A DNA stretch of 16,907 bases from an uncultured Flavobacteriales bacterium (GTDB taxonomy: Bacteria > Bacteroidota > Bacteroidia > Flavobacteriales_D > Sanyastnellaceae): assembly GCA_938092195.1 (NCBI GenBank), contig CALKHD010000069.1, forward strand, positions 1-16,907, written 5' to 3'. The first letter of the stretch is position 1. Each line of letters opens with the position of its first letter. The notes below the pieces were generated by a model, which saw only the letters and a program-made list of their open reading frames with translations, made no database searches and was not told the origin of the DNA. The position numbers and the translations under genes were made by a program. This document shows, piece by piece, positions 1 to 7,477 of this stretch.

Positions 1-198
1 GGGACTTGTACCTATGATTGCCAGGGTTGCACCTACGAAGACGCCAGTAACTATGACGCCACGGCTCTCTTCGACGACGGTTCTTGTGATTTGGCTGCGG
101 TCAACGACTGTCCAACCGACCTGAACGGAGACGGAACCACATCGGTCAGTGACCTCTTGATTTTGCTCGGAACCTTTGCGACACCGTGTCCAGAGTAA
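1..198 (+). CDS. C-terminal fragment of a secreted Cys-rich, dockerin-like repeat protein
   Basis: This is the 3' end of a gene whose start lies outside the window; frame 1 is open from base 1 to the TAA at 196-198 (65 residues visible). Residues 9-29 form one Cys-rich unit of the kind 'GCTYEDASNYD...DDGSC', a repeat known from many large extracellular proteins of marine Bacteroidota. Residues 37-63 hold one EF-hand/dockerin-type loop, with calcium-ligand positions D40, N42, D44, T46, S48 and D51 followed by an LLILLG helix. Cys37 and Cys63 flank that loop and could form a disulfide, consistent with an exported protein. No classical type IX C-terminal domain follows; the protein ends ...TPCPE. 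The function of the whole protein cannot be told from this piece. The repeat families are recognised by eye; extracellular location is inferred. Confidence 0.75.
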   Translation, partial: GTCTYDCQGCTYEDASNYDATALFDDGSCDLAAVNDCPTDLNGDGTTSVSDLLILLGTFATPCPE

Positions 199-222
199 CC
201 GAAAGCCACTGAGTCATTGGGG

Positions 223-254
223 AAGGGCAGCAGAGATGCTGCCCTTCTTTTTTT
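223..254 (+). terminator. Rho-independent terminator
   Basis: A perfect 10-bp stem (AAGGGCAGCA at 223-232 with TGCTGCCCTT at 237-246) closes on a GAGA tetraloop and is followed by C and seven T residues (248-254). It lies 24 bases after the stop of the dockerin-like gene and so ends that transcript. The T-tract runs into the short region before the next gene. Confidence 0.93.
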
Positions 255-296
255 GGCCAATGGCTCGATTTCTCTGACTATCCTTGGCCTTCTCCC

Positions 297-1979
297 ATGA
301 GTGGATTCATTCAAGTCTTTCATCTGATCGGGGCCGTTGGCTTGTTCATCTACGGGATGATCCTGATGAGCGAGTCGATTCAAAGGCTCGCAGGTGCCCG
401 ATTCAGACGCACGGTGGCGACGGTGACCCGGAATCCGGTGCGGGCCTACTTCTCGGGTTTGAGTTTGACAGGGCTTCTCCAGTCCAGCAGCGTGACCTCT
501 GTAATGGCTGTCAGCTTTGTGCAAGTGGGATTGCTCCGGCTGTCGGAGGCCTATTTCATCCTGCTGGGTGCGAATTTGGGCACCACCCTCACCAGTTGGT
601 TGGTGGTGTTGACCATCAACAAGCCTTCACTGGGGGGATTGGCCTTGCCGACGTTGGCCTTGGCCCTTCCCATGCTGTTTGCCAAGAGGCGCAGAACCAA
701 AACCACGGCAGAGGCCATCATCGGCTTTTCGCTGATGTTCGTTGGGCTGGGTCTGCTCCGTGAAGGGGTGCCTCCCATCACCGAAGCGGGACTGGCTGGT
801 TTCCTCGAACCCTTCACTGGCGAGACGTTCTTCGGGTTGCTGGGAACGGTGGCGATTGGCGTGTTGGGGACCATTGCGTTCCAAAGCTCTTCAGCCATGT
901 TGGCCCTGGTGGTCACCTTGGCTGCAGCCGGCGTGGTGAGTGAGGCCATTGGCGCGGCTGTGGTGCTGGGCGCCAACATCGGGACCACATCCACAGCCAT
1001 ATTGGCGTCATTGGTGGCGGGACGAGAAGCCCGGCGGGCTGCGCTGAGTCATTTGCTGATGAATTTGCTCGGGGTATTGCTGCTGCTTCCGGGGTTGCAT
1101 TGGGCGCTTCAAGGCATCCATTGGTTTTTGGCCCCTATGGGCCAGGAAACCATCAATGTGGCCGTCGTTCTGGCACTTCTTCACACGGGCTTCAATTTGC
1201 TCATGACCACGGTCTTCGGTCTGTTTCCCAAGCCCATTCTGTGGTTGGTGCGAAATCTCATTCCAGGGGAGGGCATCCGCGGGTACCGGACACCTTTGGT
1301 GACCACCAGTGGAATGGATGCGCCAGAATTGCAAGTGTTGGAGGCCCAGCGAGAGGCGGAGCGCCACCACGAGTTGGCATTGAAGATGATTCGCGAGATG
1401 CGCGGATTGCTCGATGAGTTGGACCCTGCAAAGCGGGATGCAGTGGGAGGTCGGATCCAAGAATATTGGAGCTTGGGTGCCAGGTATGAGTCCGAGATGA
1501 AAATCTTCCTTGAGCGGCTGGCCCGGAACAAATTGTCGGGAGACACCTATCGCAGGGTTCAGTTTCTCCTGGAATGGACTTCAGACATGGGCCAGATGGC
1601 CGAATTGTGCAACCGGTTCCGGATTCTGCAAATGGAGCGAGAGATGGGGGATGTTTATTTCGTGCCCAAACAAAGAGCGCGGCTCATTGCCATGCTCGAC
1701 GGGATTGCGGAGGCCATGGCCGCCTTGGGCGAGCTCAACATGCCCTTGGAAGTGAGCATCTCTCACAGCGATGTTTACATAGGAAAGCTCGAGTCTCACC
1801 TCATTGAGGTGGACGCCATGAGGGAGCAAATGCGGACCAAACACAGGGAAGACATCCGCAAGGGTCGCTATTCGCTCGAGAGCGGATTGGCCTTCAGTGA
1901 AATGGGAGACCTTCTTGAAGAGATGAGCTTGAGGGTGGGGCTGTTGAGCACCAAGTTCACCGAGATATTCAGGGCTTGA
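297..1979 (+). CDS. Na/Pi cotransporter family protein with PhoU-like C-terminal domain
   Basis: A predicted inner-membrane sodium-dependent phosphate carrier of the NptA/YjbB (PF02690) type, 560 residues. The family's duplicated core is visible: a QSSS motif at residues 62-65 with GANLGTT at 91-97, repeated as QSSS at 196-199 with GANIGTT at 225-231. These are the substrate-binding signatures of the two inverted halves. Hydrophobic segments fill roughly residues 5-320. From about residue 335 the protein is charged and helical, matching the PhoU-like cytoplasmic tail common in bacterial members. In such proteins transport may be of phosphate import or export type; direction cannot be told here. 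The ATG at 297 has no Shine-Dalgarno. A weak TATCCTTG at 279-286, one mismatch from the Bacteroidota -7 consensus, precedes it. The stop overlaps the stop end of the convergent lipoprotein gene by 11 bases. Confidence 0.9.
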   Translation: MSGFIQVFHLIGAVGLFIYGMILMSESIQRLAGARFRRTVATVTRNPVRAYFSGLSLTGLLQSSSVTSVMAVSFVQVGLLRLSEAYFILLGANLGTTLTSWLVVLTINKPSLGGLALPTLALALPMLFAKRRRTKTTAEAIIGFSLMFVGLGLLREGVPPITEAGLAGFLEPFTGETFFGLLGTVAIGVLGTIAFQSSSAMLALVVTLAAAGVVSEAIGAAVVLGANIGTTSTAILASLVAGREARRAALSHLLMNLLGVLLLLPGLHWALQGIHWFLAPMGQETINVAVVLALLHTGFNLLMTTVFGLFPKPILWLVRNLIPGEGIRGYRTPLVTTSGMDAPELQVLEAQREAERHHELALKMIREMRGLLDELDPAKRDAVGGRIQEYWSLGARYESEMKIFLERLARNKLSGDTYRRVQFLLEWTSDMGQMAELCNRFRILQMEREMGDVYFVPKQRARLIAMLDGIAEAMAALGELNMPLEVSISHSDVYIGKLESHLIEVDAMREQMRTKHREDIRKGRYSLESGLAFSEMGDLLEEMSLRVGLLSTKFTEIFRA

Positions 1980-2487
1980 TCACCGAAATGGTGCGCAGGG
2001 TGTCACTGGATTGAAGGTCTCGGTCCACAATGTGAACGGCAAACCGCAGCGTGTCCCAGGCACTGGTGAGGTAATACCTCGGGGCCAGTTCCACGGTGAT
2101 GGTTCCTCGGAGTGCCTTGTTTTGGCCACTGGGTTCAATGCGAGGCGCACGGTAGTAAAAGGGGACTTGATCCAACGCAGGGTCCAGCTCAATGGGCACC
2201 CACACGCCATCCCTTCGCTCTTCGTATTCGCAGAAAATGTTGTGGTGGAAGTCACAGGTTGGACAAAAAATACCCGTCGTATCGCCCTGTCCCAATCCAA
2301 AATTGCCGTCGCCGTCTTCAAAACCCAAGGTCAGGAACCCCAGATCTCCCGCAGTGGTCAGGTCCATGCTCGTGAGGTTGGGTTCGGGCGGCAATGACAC
2401 AGGCGGCTCGCATGAAGTCAAGGCGGTCCCGATTAGGATTGTCATCCCCAAAGTCCACGTCCAATAGATTCCCCTGACCACCTGCAT
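1969..2487 (-). CDS. Small hypothetical lipoprotein
   Basis: I do not recognise a named family. The chosen start (CAT at 2485-2487) gives 172 residues beginning MQVVRGIYW, followed by a hydrophobic segment and a lipobox ending LTSC with Cys26 as the lipidation site. A longer reading from 2535 would bury this signal peptide and overlap the divergent gene, so it was not used. The mature part of about 147 residues carries an acidic FEDGDGNFG stretch, a CPTC pair, a further Cys in FCEYEE, and otherwise looks beta-rich. Similar short 'DGDG' lipoproteins of unknown role are frequent in Bacteroidota. It stands alone on the minus strand: its 3' end overlaps the Na/Pi gene, and its 5' end is 30 bases from the ATG of the LuxE-like gene, so the two must share a very compact divergent promoter region. 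Outer-membrane or periplasmic location is inferred from the lipobox. Confidence 0.72.
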   Translation of the reverse strand: MQVVRGIYWTWTLGMTILIGTALTSCEPPVSLPPEPNLTSMDLTTAGDLGFLTLGFEDGDGNFGLGQGDTTGIFCPTCDFHHNIFCEYEERRDGVWVPIELDPALDQVPFYYRAPRIEPSGQNKALRGTITVELAPRYYLTSAWDTLRFAVHIVDRDLQSSDTLRTISVIKP

Positions 2488-2517
2488 GGTGCCAAAATAA
2501 GCCGCATTTTGCAGCGT

Positions 2518-3645
2518 ATGTCCAACGGCAGCCATCTGGGACCTGAATCGTCGCCTGAATCCTTAAGGATGCAGGGTCAGGCGCTGTTGCAGTCCGTCCG
2601 CAAGGCCATGGGGGATTCTCCCGACATCGCTCTTGGGGAGGCGGCCTTTGATGCCTTGGCTTTGTCCATCTTCAGACACCAGTTCGTTGCCAATTCCATG
2701 TACCGAAAGTGGTGCATGGCTTTGGGGTGGAGTGACCAGAAGGCAAGAGAGGTTGGCCATTGGAGAGAAATCCCCTGCATTCCTGTGGAGGCTTTTAAGT
2801 GGGGAGAAGTGACCACGGATGGTGTGGCAGAGGAGGCCAGTCCCATGGTGTTTCGCACCAGCGGGACAACCGGTCAGAATCGAGGGGCACACCATGTTCA
2901 GACGCCGGCGCTTTATGCGGCCAGCGCTCATCGGGGGTTCCAACGGCAATTTGGTCCGCCCGATGCGCAAGGTGCTGTGTTGTTGGCCCTGTTGCCAGGC
3001 TATTTGGAACGGTCCGACAGCAGCTTGGTTCAAATGGTCTGTGATTTGAGGGCTTCGGGCTGGCGGATGCCAGAGCGATCGGTGGAGGACGGCTTTTATC
3101 TGCGCGATTTTGAGGGGCTGTTTCAAGCCATAGATGAGGTTCTAGAGTCTGGGCGTCGCCCGGTTGTGATGGGCGTGACATGGGCGCTTGTGGATGCTGC
3201 TCAAGCCTGGAAAGACTCCGGGAGGGGCCCGCTCTCTCCTCAGGTGCGGCTTGTGGAGACAGGAGGCATGAAAGGCCAGAGGAAAGAATGGGTGCGGGAA
3301 GAGGTTCATGGATTCCTCAAGGCGCATTTTGGGTGTCAATCGGTGGAGGGAGAATACGGCATGACCGAATTGCTCAGTCAGGCTTGGTCAACAGGGGACG
3401 GCCAATACTTCACTCCTCCTTGGATGCGGATTCGCGTGCGACGGACCGATGACCCGCTTTCAATTCAGGCCGACGGAGCCACAGGAGGGTTGGACGTCAT
3501 CGACTTGGCCAACGTTGGAAGCTGTTCGTTTTTGTCGACTCAAGACTTGGTCCGGCCATGGGGAAAAGAGGACGGCCGCGGTTTTGAAGTGCTCGGCCGG
3601 TTCGACCATTCCGAGGTTCGCGGATGCAATCTTTTGGTGGTTTAA
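2518..3645 (+). CDS. LuxE-type acyl-protein synthetase / adenylate-forming enzyme
   Basis: A 375-residue protein of the LuxE (PF04443) branch of the adenylate-forming superfamily. LuxE activates a fatty acid as acyl-AMP and passes it to a cysteine. The ATP-binding loop TSGTTG is at residues 114-119. A second adenylation motif, GEYGMTE, is at 278-284, and a late DLVRPW...GRFDHSEVRG segment lies near 343-369, as in the family. Length fits LuxE (about 370). No luxC reductase or luxD is adjacent, so a bioluminescence role is not supported; loading an acyl group onto an unknown partner is more likely. An in-frame TTG nine bases upstream (2509) would add three residues, but the ATG at 2518 is preferred. 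The next plus-strand gene starts 57 bases downstream, so co-transcription is possible. Substrate unknown. Confidence 0.82.
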   Translation: MSNGSHLGPESSPESLRMQGQALLQSVRKAMGDSPDIALGEAAFDALALSIFRHQFVANSMYRKWCMALGWSDQKAREVGHWREIPCIPVEAFKWGEVTTDGVAEEASPMVFRTSGTTGQNRGAHHVQTPALYAASAHRGFQRQFGPPDAQGAVLLALLPGYLERSDSSLVQMVCDLRASGWRMPERSVEDGFYLRDFEGLFQAIDEVLESGRRPVVMGVTWALVDAAQAWKDSGRGPLSPQVRLVETGGMKGQRKEWVREEVHGFLKAHFGCQSVEGEYGMTELLSQAWSTGDGQYFTPPWMRIRVRRTDDPLSIQADGATGGLDVIDLANVGSCSFLSTQDLVRPWGKEDGRGFEVLGRFDHSEVRGCNLLVV

Positions 3646-3702
3646 TCAGGTCCTGTTCACATCCTTTGGCGGACATCAAGTCGACGCGTAGTTTCGCCGC
3701 GC

Positions 3703-4752
3703 ATGGAAACCATCATCGCCTTGCTGGGTTTTTCTCTTGCCGCCTATTCGGTGGTGGGCAACGACAGCATTCAGACGCTGGGGACCTTCTTGACGTCCAA
3801 CGAGGACAAGCCTTGGTGGTTGCTGTGGCTGTTTGCAGGTGGCATCATGGTTGTGGTGGTGACCATGGGGTACATGGGCCTTGGTGAATACCTCGGTGGC
3901 CGAGGCGGTGACCTGACCTTTGGCAAGTATGGCGGCTTGTTTCAGGACCCCAACAGGCCCATCGACTTCCCCACGATTTCCATCTGGTACGTGCTGCCTC
4001 CTTTGGCATTGCTGGCCATCACAAGGCTGGGGATACCGGTCAGCACCACCTTCTTGGTTCTCACATTTTTTGCGCCCAAGGCCCTGCCCAAAATGCTCGT
4101 GAAGAGTTTAGGTGGCTACGGCGTGGCGTTTTTGTTTGCGATCGTGGCCTTTGTGGCACTGAGCAGATTGACCGAACGGTACTTCTTGCGCAACCCCATG
4201 AAAGAGGGCGAGGGGTTGATGCGCGATCGCCGGTTTTGGACCGTGACACAATGGCTGGCCACAGGCTTCCTTTGGAGCCAGTGGTTGACCCAGGACTTGG
4301 TCAACATTCTGGTTTATCTCGGAGACCCTGCCGAAGTCCAGCCTTGGAAATTTGCATTCGCCCTCACAGTTCTTGTGGGCATGCTGGGTTACATTTTTTA
4401 CCAGCGCGGGGGAGAGATTCAGAAGATTGTCCGGGTCAAGACCAACACGGCTGACATTCGCTCAGCCACGTTCATCGACCTGTTTTACGGATTGGTGTTG
4501 CTAATCTTCAAGTTCGATGCATTTGGCATCGGAGCCAAGGTGCCCATGAGCACCACCTGGGTCTTCTTGGGCATGCTGGCAGGACGTGAAGTGGCCCTTC
4601 ACTTGCGCCTGAATGAACTGAGCGAAAAGAAGGTGTGGCCCATGGTCTTGGGCGACCTTGGAAAGGCCACGTTGGGCCTGGTCATCAGCGTTTTGCTGGT
4701 GGTCTTTCTGTACTTGGTGGAAGGCCGAGACATGGCCTCCTTGTTCGGCTAA
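3703..4752 (+). CDS. Divergent PiT-like (inorganic phosphate transporter-related) membrane protein
   Basis: A 349-residue integral membrane protein with about 8-10 hydrophobic segments. It would often be called hypothetical. It shows a two-fold internal pattern resembling the PiT phosphate permease family. The first half has GNDSIQTLGT (residues 19-28) and then GIPVSTT (110-116). The second half has TQDLVNILVYLG (196-207) and then KVPMSTT (279-285). In PiT proteins each half carries a GANDVANA-like signature and a PVSTTH-like signature. Here the first ND is kept but the second is QD, and the His after STT is F or W. It may therefore be a phosphate or other anion/cation symporter with changed specificity; this is inference. 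The ATG at 3703 is the furthest upstream in frame. It ends 19 bases from the convergent tyrS with no terminator visible between. Confidence 0.7.
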   Translation: METIIALLGFSLAAYSVVGNDSIQTLGTFLTSNEDKPWWLLWLFAGGIMVVVVTMGYMGLGEYLGGRGGDLTFGKYGGLFQDPNRPIDFPTISIWYVLPPLALLAITRLGIPVSTTFLVLTFFAPKALPKMLVKSLGGYGVAFLFAIVAFVALSRLTERYFLRNPMKEGEGLMRDRRFWTVTQWLATGFLWSQWLTQDLVNILVYLGDPAEVQPWKFAFALTVLVGMLGYIFYQRGGEIQKIVRVKTNTADIRSATFIDLFYGLVLLIFKFDAFGIGAKVPMSTTWVFLGMLAGREVALHLRLNELSEKKVWPMVLGDLGKATLGLVISVLLVVFLYLVEGRDMASLFG

Positions 4753-4771
4753 ACCACAAGGGCTGCTGGGG

Positions 4772-6049
4772 TCAGTCGACCACTCGAATCAAGTAGTAAT
4801 TTTTCTTGCCGCGCTGGAGAAGGACAAGGCCGGACCCAATGCAGTCTTCGAGTTGAACCATCCGATCTGGTCCCACTTTGTTTCGGTTCACGCTGACCGA
4901 GTTTTCTTTCAAGGCGCGACGGGCTTCGCCGCCACTGGCCAAGAAGGGGGATTCCCCACCGGCGAGTAAGTCGACGATGCTGATGCCTTCAGACAAAGCA
5001 TTGCGAGAGACTTCACGTTGTGGAACCCCTTCAAAAACGCTCAACAGTTCAGCCTCAGGGAGGGCGCGTAAATCGTCCTCGGTGCTTTTTCCAAAGAGCA
5101 GCCCTGTCGCGGCAATCGCCGTTTGCAAGTCTTCTTCACCATGGATGCGCCGGGTCACGTCTGCGGCCAGTTCCTTCTGCATGGCACGGGCCCCTGGATT
5201 GGTTGCGTGCTCTGCTTCAATGGCCAAGATTTGGTCTTGGTCCATCAAGGTGAAGATGCGCAAGTATTTGGCGGCATCTTCATCGGCAGCGTTGATCCAA
5301 TATTGGTAGAATTTGTAGGCGCTGGTCCGGGCTTTGTCAATCCAAATGTTGCCGCCTTCGCTTTTGCCAAACTTGGACCCATCCGATTTGGTGATGAGGG
5401 GGGCGGTCAAGGCAAAAGCGTGACCCTGTCCTTTTCTTCGAATCAATTCCGTCCCGGTGGTCATGTTGCCCCACTGGTCGCTTCCGCCCATTTGAAGCAT
5501 GCAGTTGTGCTCCTTCCAAAGGTGGTAGAAGTCGTATCCCTGGACCAGCTGGTAGCTGAATTCAGTAAAGCTCATGCCGCCCTCCAGTCTGTTTTTCACA
5601 GAGTCTTTGGCGGTCATGTAGTTGACCGTGATGTGCTTGCCAACATCTCGGATGAAGTCCAAGAAGCTGATGTCTTTGAACCAATCGTGGTTGTTGACCA
5701 CTTGGGCGCCGTTCTCTCCTTCAAAGTCCAAAAAGCGCTCAAGTTGTGCCTTTTGGCTGTCCAGGTTGTGTTGCAAAACCTCGAGGTCCAAAAACTGACG
5801 TTCGGCGGTCTTTCCACTGGGGTCGCCCACCATGCCGGTGGCGCCTCCAACAAGGGCAATGGGGCGATGTCCTGCCCGTTGCAAGTGCACCAGCAGCATC
5901 ACGGGAACCAAGTTGCCAATGTGAAGCGAGTCGGCTGTGGGGTCAAAGCCAACATATCCGGTGGTGGGCTCTTTGGCCAACTGTTCTTCCAGTCCGGGCA
6001 TGGCGTCGTGCAGCATGCCGCGCCACTTGAGTTCAGCTATGAAATCCAT
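4772..6049 (-). CDS. tyrS: Tyrosine--tRNA ligase
   Basis: Cytoplasmic class I aminoacyl-tRNA synthetase that charges tRNA-Tyr; 425 residues, the normal bacterial TyrRS length. The HIGH motif appears as SLHIGN (residues 41-46). The tyrosine-pocket signature QMGGSDQWGN is at 186-195, and the KMSKS loop is present as KFGKS at 226-230. The C-terminal part from about residue 345 fits the S4-like RNA-binding domain that follows the anticodon-binding region. The start at 6049 gives MDFIAELKWRGM, a typical Bacteroidota TyrS N-terminus. It lies 38 bases downstream of murF on the same strand and is probably co-transcribed with it. All key motifs are intact. Confidence 0.97.
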   Translation of the reverse strand: MDFIAELKWRGMLHDAMPGLEEQLAKEPTTGYVGFDPTADSLHIGNLVPVMLLVHLQRAGHRPIALVGGATGMVGDPSGKTAERQFLDLEVLQHNLDSQKAQLERFLDFEGENGAQVVNNHDWFKDISFLDFIRDVGKHITVNYMTAKDSVKNRLEGGMSFTEFSYQLVQGYDFYHLWKEHNCMLQMGGSDQWGNMTTGTELIRRKGQGHAFALTAPLITKSDGSKFGKSEGGNIWIDKARTSAYKFYQYWINAADEDAAKYLRIFTLMDQDQILAIEAEHATNPGARAMQKELAADVTRRIHGEEDLQTAIAATGLLFGKSTEDDLRALPEAELLSVFEGVPQREVSRNALSEGISIVDLLAGGESPFLASGGEARRALKENSVSVNRNKVGPDRMVQLEDCIGSGLVLLQRGKKNYYLIRVVD

Positions 6050-6087
6050 GGTGATAAAGGTACGCTTGAAGGGTGGGAGGAAGTGCT

Positions 6088-7404
6088 TTACAAGGCGTCC
6101 ACAAGTTGCTCGAGTTTCATGGATCTCGAGCCCTTGAGCAAAATGGTTCTTCCTTGGAGTGGATGCTTGGCGAGGTGGTGTTGCAATTGACCGAGGTCGT
6201 CGAAAGTCTTGTCACCTTGTACATGGGCAGAAAACAACGGCCCGACCACCCAACATTCAATCCCACATTCGGTGCACACATCCCTGACCCATTGGTGGCC
6301 AGCGGCGGCATGTTCGCCAAGCTCCATCATGTCCCCCAGAATGGCCAAAGGCGCATCAGGGAGGGTTCCTGAAAAGGACCTGAGGGTGGATTCAACGGAG
6401 CTGGGGTTGGCGTTGTAGCAATCTACAATCACGGTGTTGACGGCAGTTTTGACGGTCTCTCCACGTTGGCTGACGGGTTGGAATTGCATCAATGCCTGGG
6501 CGATGGACTCCGGTGATACACCAAAGTATTGGCCCACTGCAATGGCCGCGGTCATGTTGGCCAACTGATGCTGGCCTTCAAGCTGCACCGCAGTGGGGCG
6601 CCCAGCTTTGTGCCATGGTCCAGGCGTGGTTGAGCCATCCAACGACCAAAACAAGGGGGATTGAGGACTGGAACCTGACCGCCAAACGAAAGGCGGATTT
6701 TCCGGTGTGCCAAAAAGGTGAGTGTCCAGTCCTTCGAGGTCTGACAGGGCCATCAAATCTGGGTCCTTCGCAGGCACAAAAGCGGTGCCTTGGCCTTCGG
6801 CCAAGTGAACAAAAAGTTCTTGCTTGCCTTTCTTGACGCCTTCGATCCCGCCAAAGCCTTCAAGGTGGGCTTGGCCCACATTGGTGATCATACCGTGGGT
6901 GGGGTTGGCAATGCGCGACAAAGCAGCAATCTCGCCTTGGTGGTTGGCTCCCATTTCTACCAGGGCAAATGGGACATCCTTGGGCATGGAGAGCAAGGTC
7001 AGGGGAACGCCAATGTGGTTGTTCAAGTTGCCCTTGGTACCCCGTACTTCGAATTTCTGAGACAAGACGGCCAGAAGGAGTTCTTTGGTGGTGGTTTTGC
7101 CATTGCTGCCCGTCAGACCAAATACGGGGCCGGGAAAGCGGTCGCGGTGCAGCCGGGCCAATTGCTGAAGGGCCTCCAGAACATCGGGCACCAAAAGCAG
7201 GCCTTCTCCTTCGAGATCAGGGTCATCCACCACTGCGGCCAGGCACCCAGTTTGGATGGCTTGTCGGGCGAATTCATTGCCGTTGAAGCGCTCACCCCGC
7301 AGAGCGAAGAAAAGCATTCCCGGTCCACATTGACGGGTGTCCGTGGTGATGCCAGCGGACCTGTCATGCCATTCCAAGAGTGTAGAGACGTCGGTCGACT
7401 TCAT
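6088..7404 (-). CDS. murF: UDP-N-acetylmuramoyl-tripeptide--D-alanyl-D-alanine ligase
   Basis: Cytoplasmic ligase that adds D-Ala-D-Ala to the UDP-MurNAc-tripeptide, the last cytoplasmic step of peptidoglycan precursor synthesis. The N-terminal substrate-binding domain carries the Mur-family TDTR motif at residues 21-24. The central ATPase domain has the P-loop GSNGKTTTKE at 99-108 and EMGANHQGEI near 150-159. The C-terminal domain includes DCYNANPSS. The start at 7404 gives 438 residues beginning MKSTDVSTLLEW, the usual MurF length. The same frame is open to an ATG at 7497, but that extension would run through the gldJ terminator and into the end of gldJ, so it is rejected. It is followed 38 bases later by tyrS. 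A hairpin terminator lies between gldJ and this start, so murF probably has its own promoter or depends on read-through. Confidence 0.96.
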   Translation of the reverse strand: MKSTDVSTLLEWHDRSAGITTDTRQCGPGMLFFALRGERFNGNEFARQAIQTGCLAAVVDDPDLEGEGLLLVPDVLEALQQLARLHRDRFPGPVFGLTGSNGKTTTKELLLAVLSQKFEVRGTKGNLNNHIGVPLTLLSMPKDVPFALVEMGANHQGEIAALSRIANPTHGMITNVGQAHLEGFGGIEGVKKGKQELFVHLAEGQGTAFVPAKDPDLMALSDLEGLDTHLFGTPENPPFVWRSGSSPQSPLFWSLDGSTTPGPWHKAGRPTAVQLEGQHQLANMTAAIAVGQYFGVSPESIAQALMQFQPVSQRGETVKTAVNTVIVDCYNANPSSVESTLRSFSGTLPDAPLAILGDMMELGEHAAAGHQWVRDVCTECGIECWVVGPLFSAHVQGDKTFDDLGQLQHHLAKHPLQGRTILLKGSRSMKLEQLVDAL

Positions 7405-7410
7405 GGGGAC

Positions 7411-7454
7411 AAGAAAAGAAGAACCCCGCACCGGTGAATCCGAAGCGGGGTTCT
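7411..7454 (-). terminator. Rho-independent terminator after gldJ
   Basis: A perfect 10-bp inverted repeat (AGAACCCCGC at 7420-7429 and GCGGGGTTCT at 7445-7454) encloses a 15-base loop. On the minus strand it is followed by the T-rich run TTCTTTTCTT (7420-7411). It begins 24 bases after the gldJ stop and ends just before the murF start, so it would end or attenuate the porP-gldJ transcript. Confidence 0.82.
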
Positions 7455-7477
7455 CAATGAACAGTCTTTCGTTGGAC

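Noticed and set aside
1..198. Cellulosome component
   Set aside because: Only one dockerin-like repeat is visible and no cohesin or glycosidase is in the window; the loop may simply be a calcium-binding tail.
51..524. 157-codon minus-strand frame across the left edge
   Set aside because: It spans the dockerin-like gene end, a strong terminator and the start of the Na/Pi gene, and has no recognisable content.
2518..3645. Bioluminescence (lux) operon
   Set aside because: Only a LuxE-type protein is present; no luciferase, luxC or luxD lies nearby.
5123..6190. 355-codon plus-strand frame antisense to tyrS and the end of murF
   Set aside because: It covers two well-supported genes and their gap, and its translation shows no family motif.
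6790..7437. 215-codon plus-strand frame antisense to murF
   Set aside because: Inside a gene with intact MurF P-loop and Mur motifs; no independent support.
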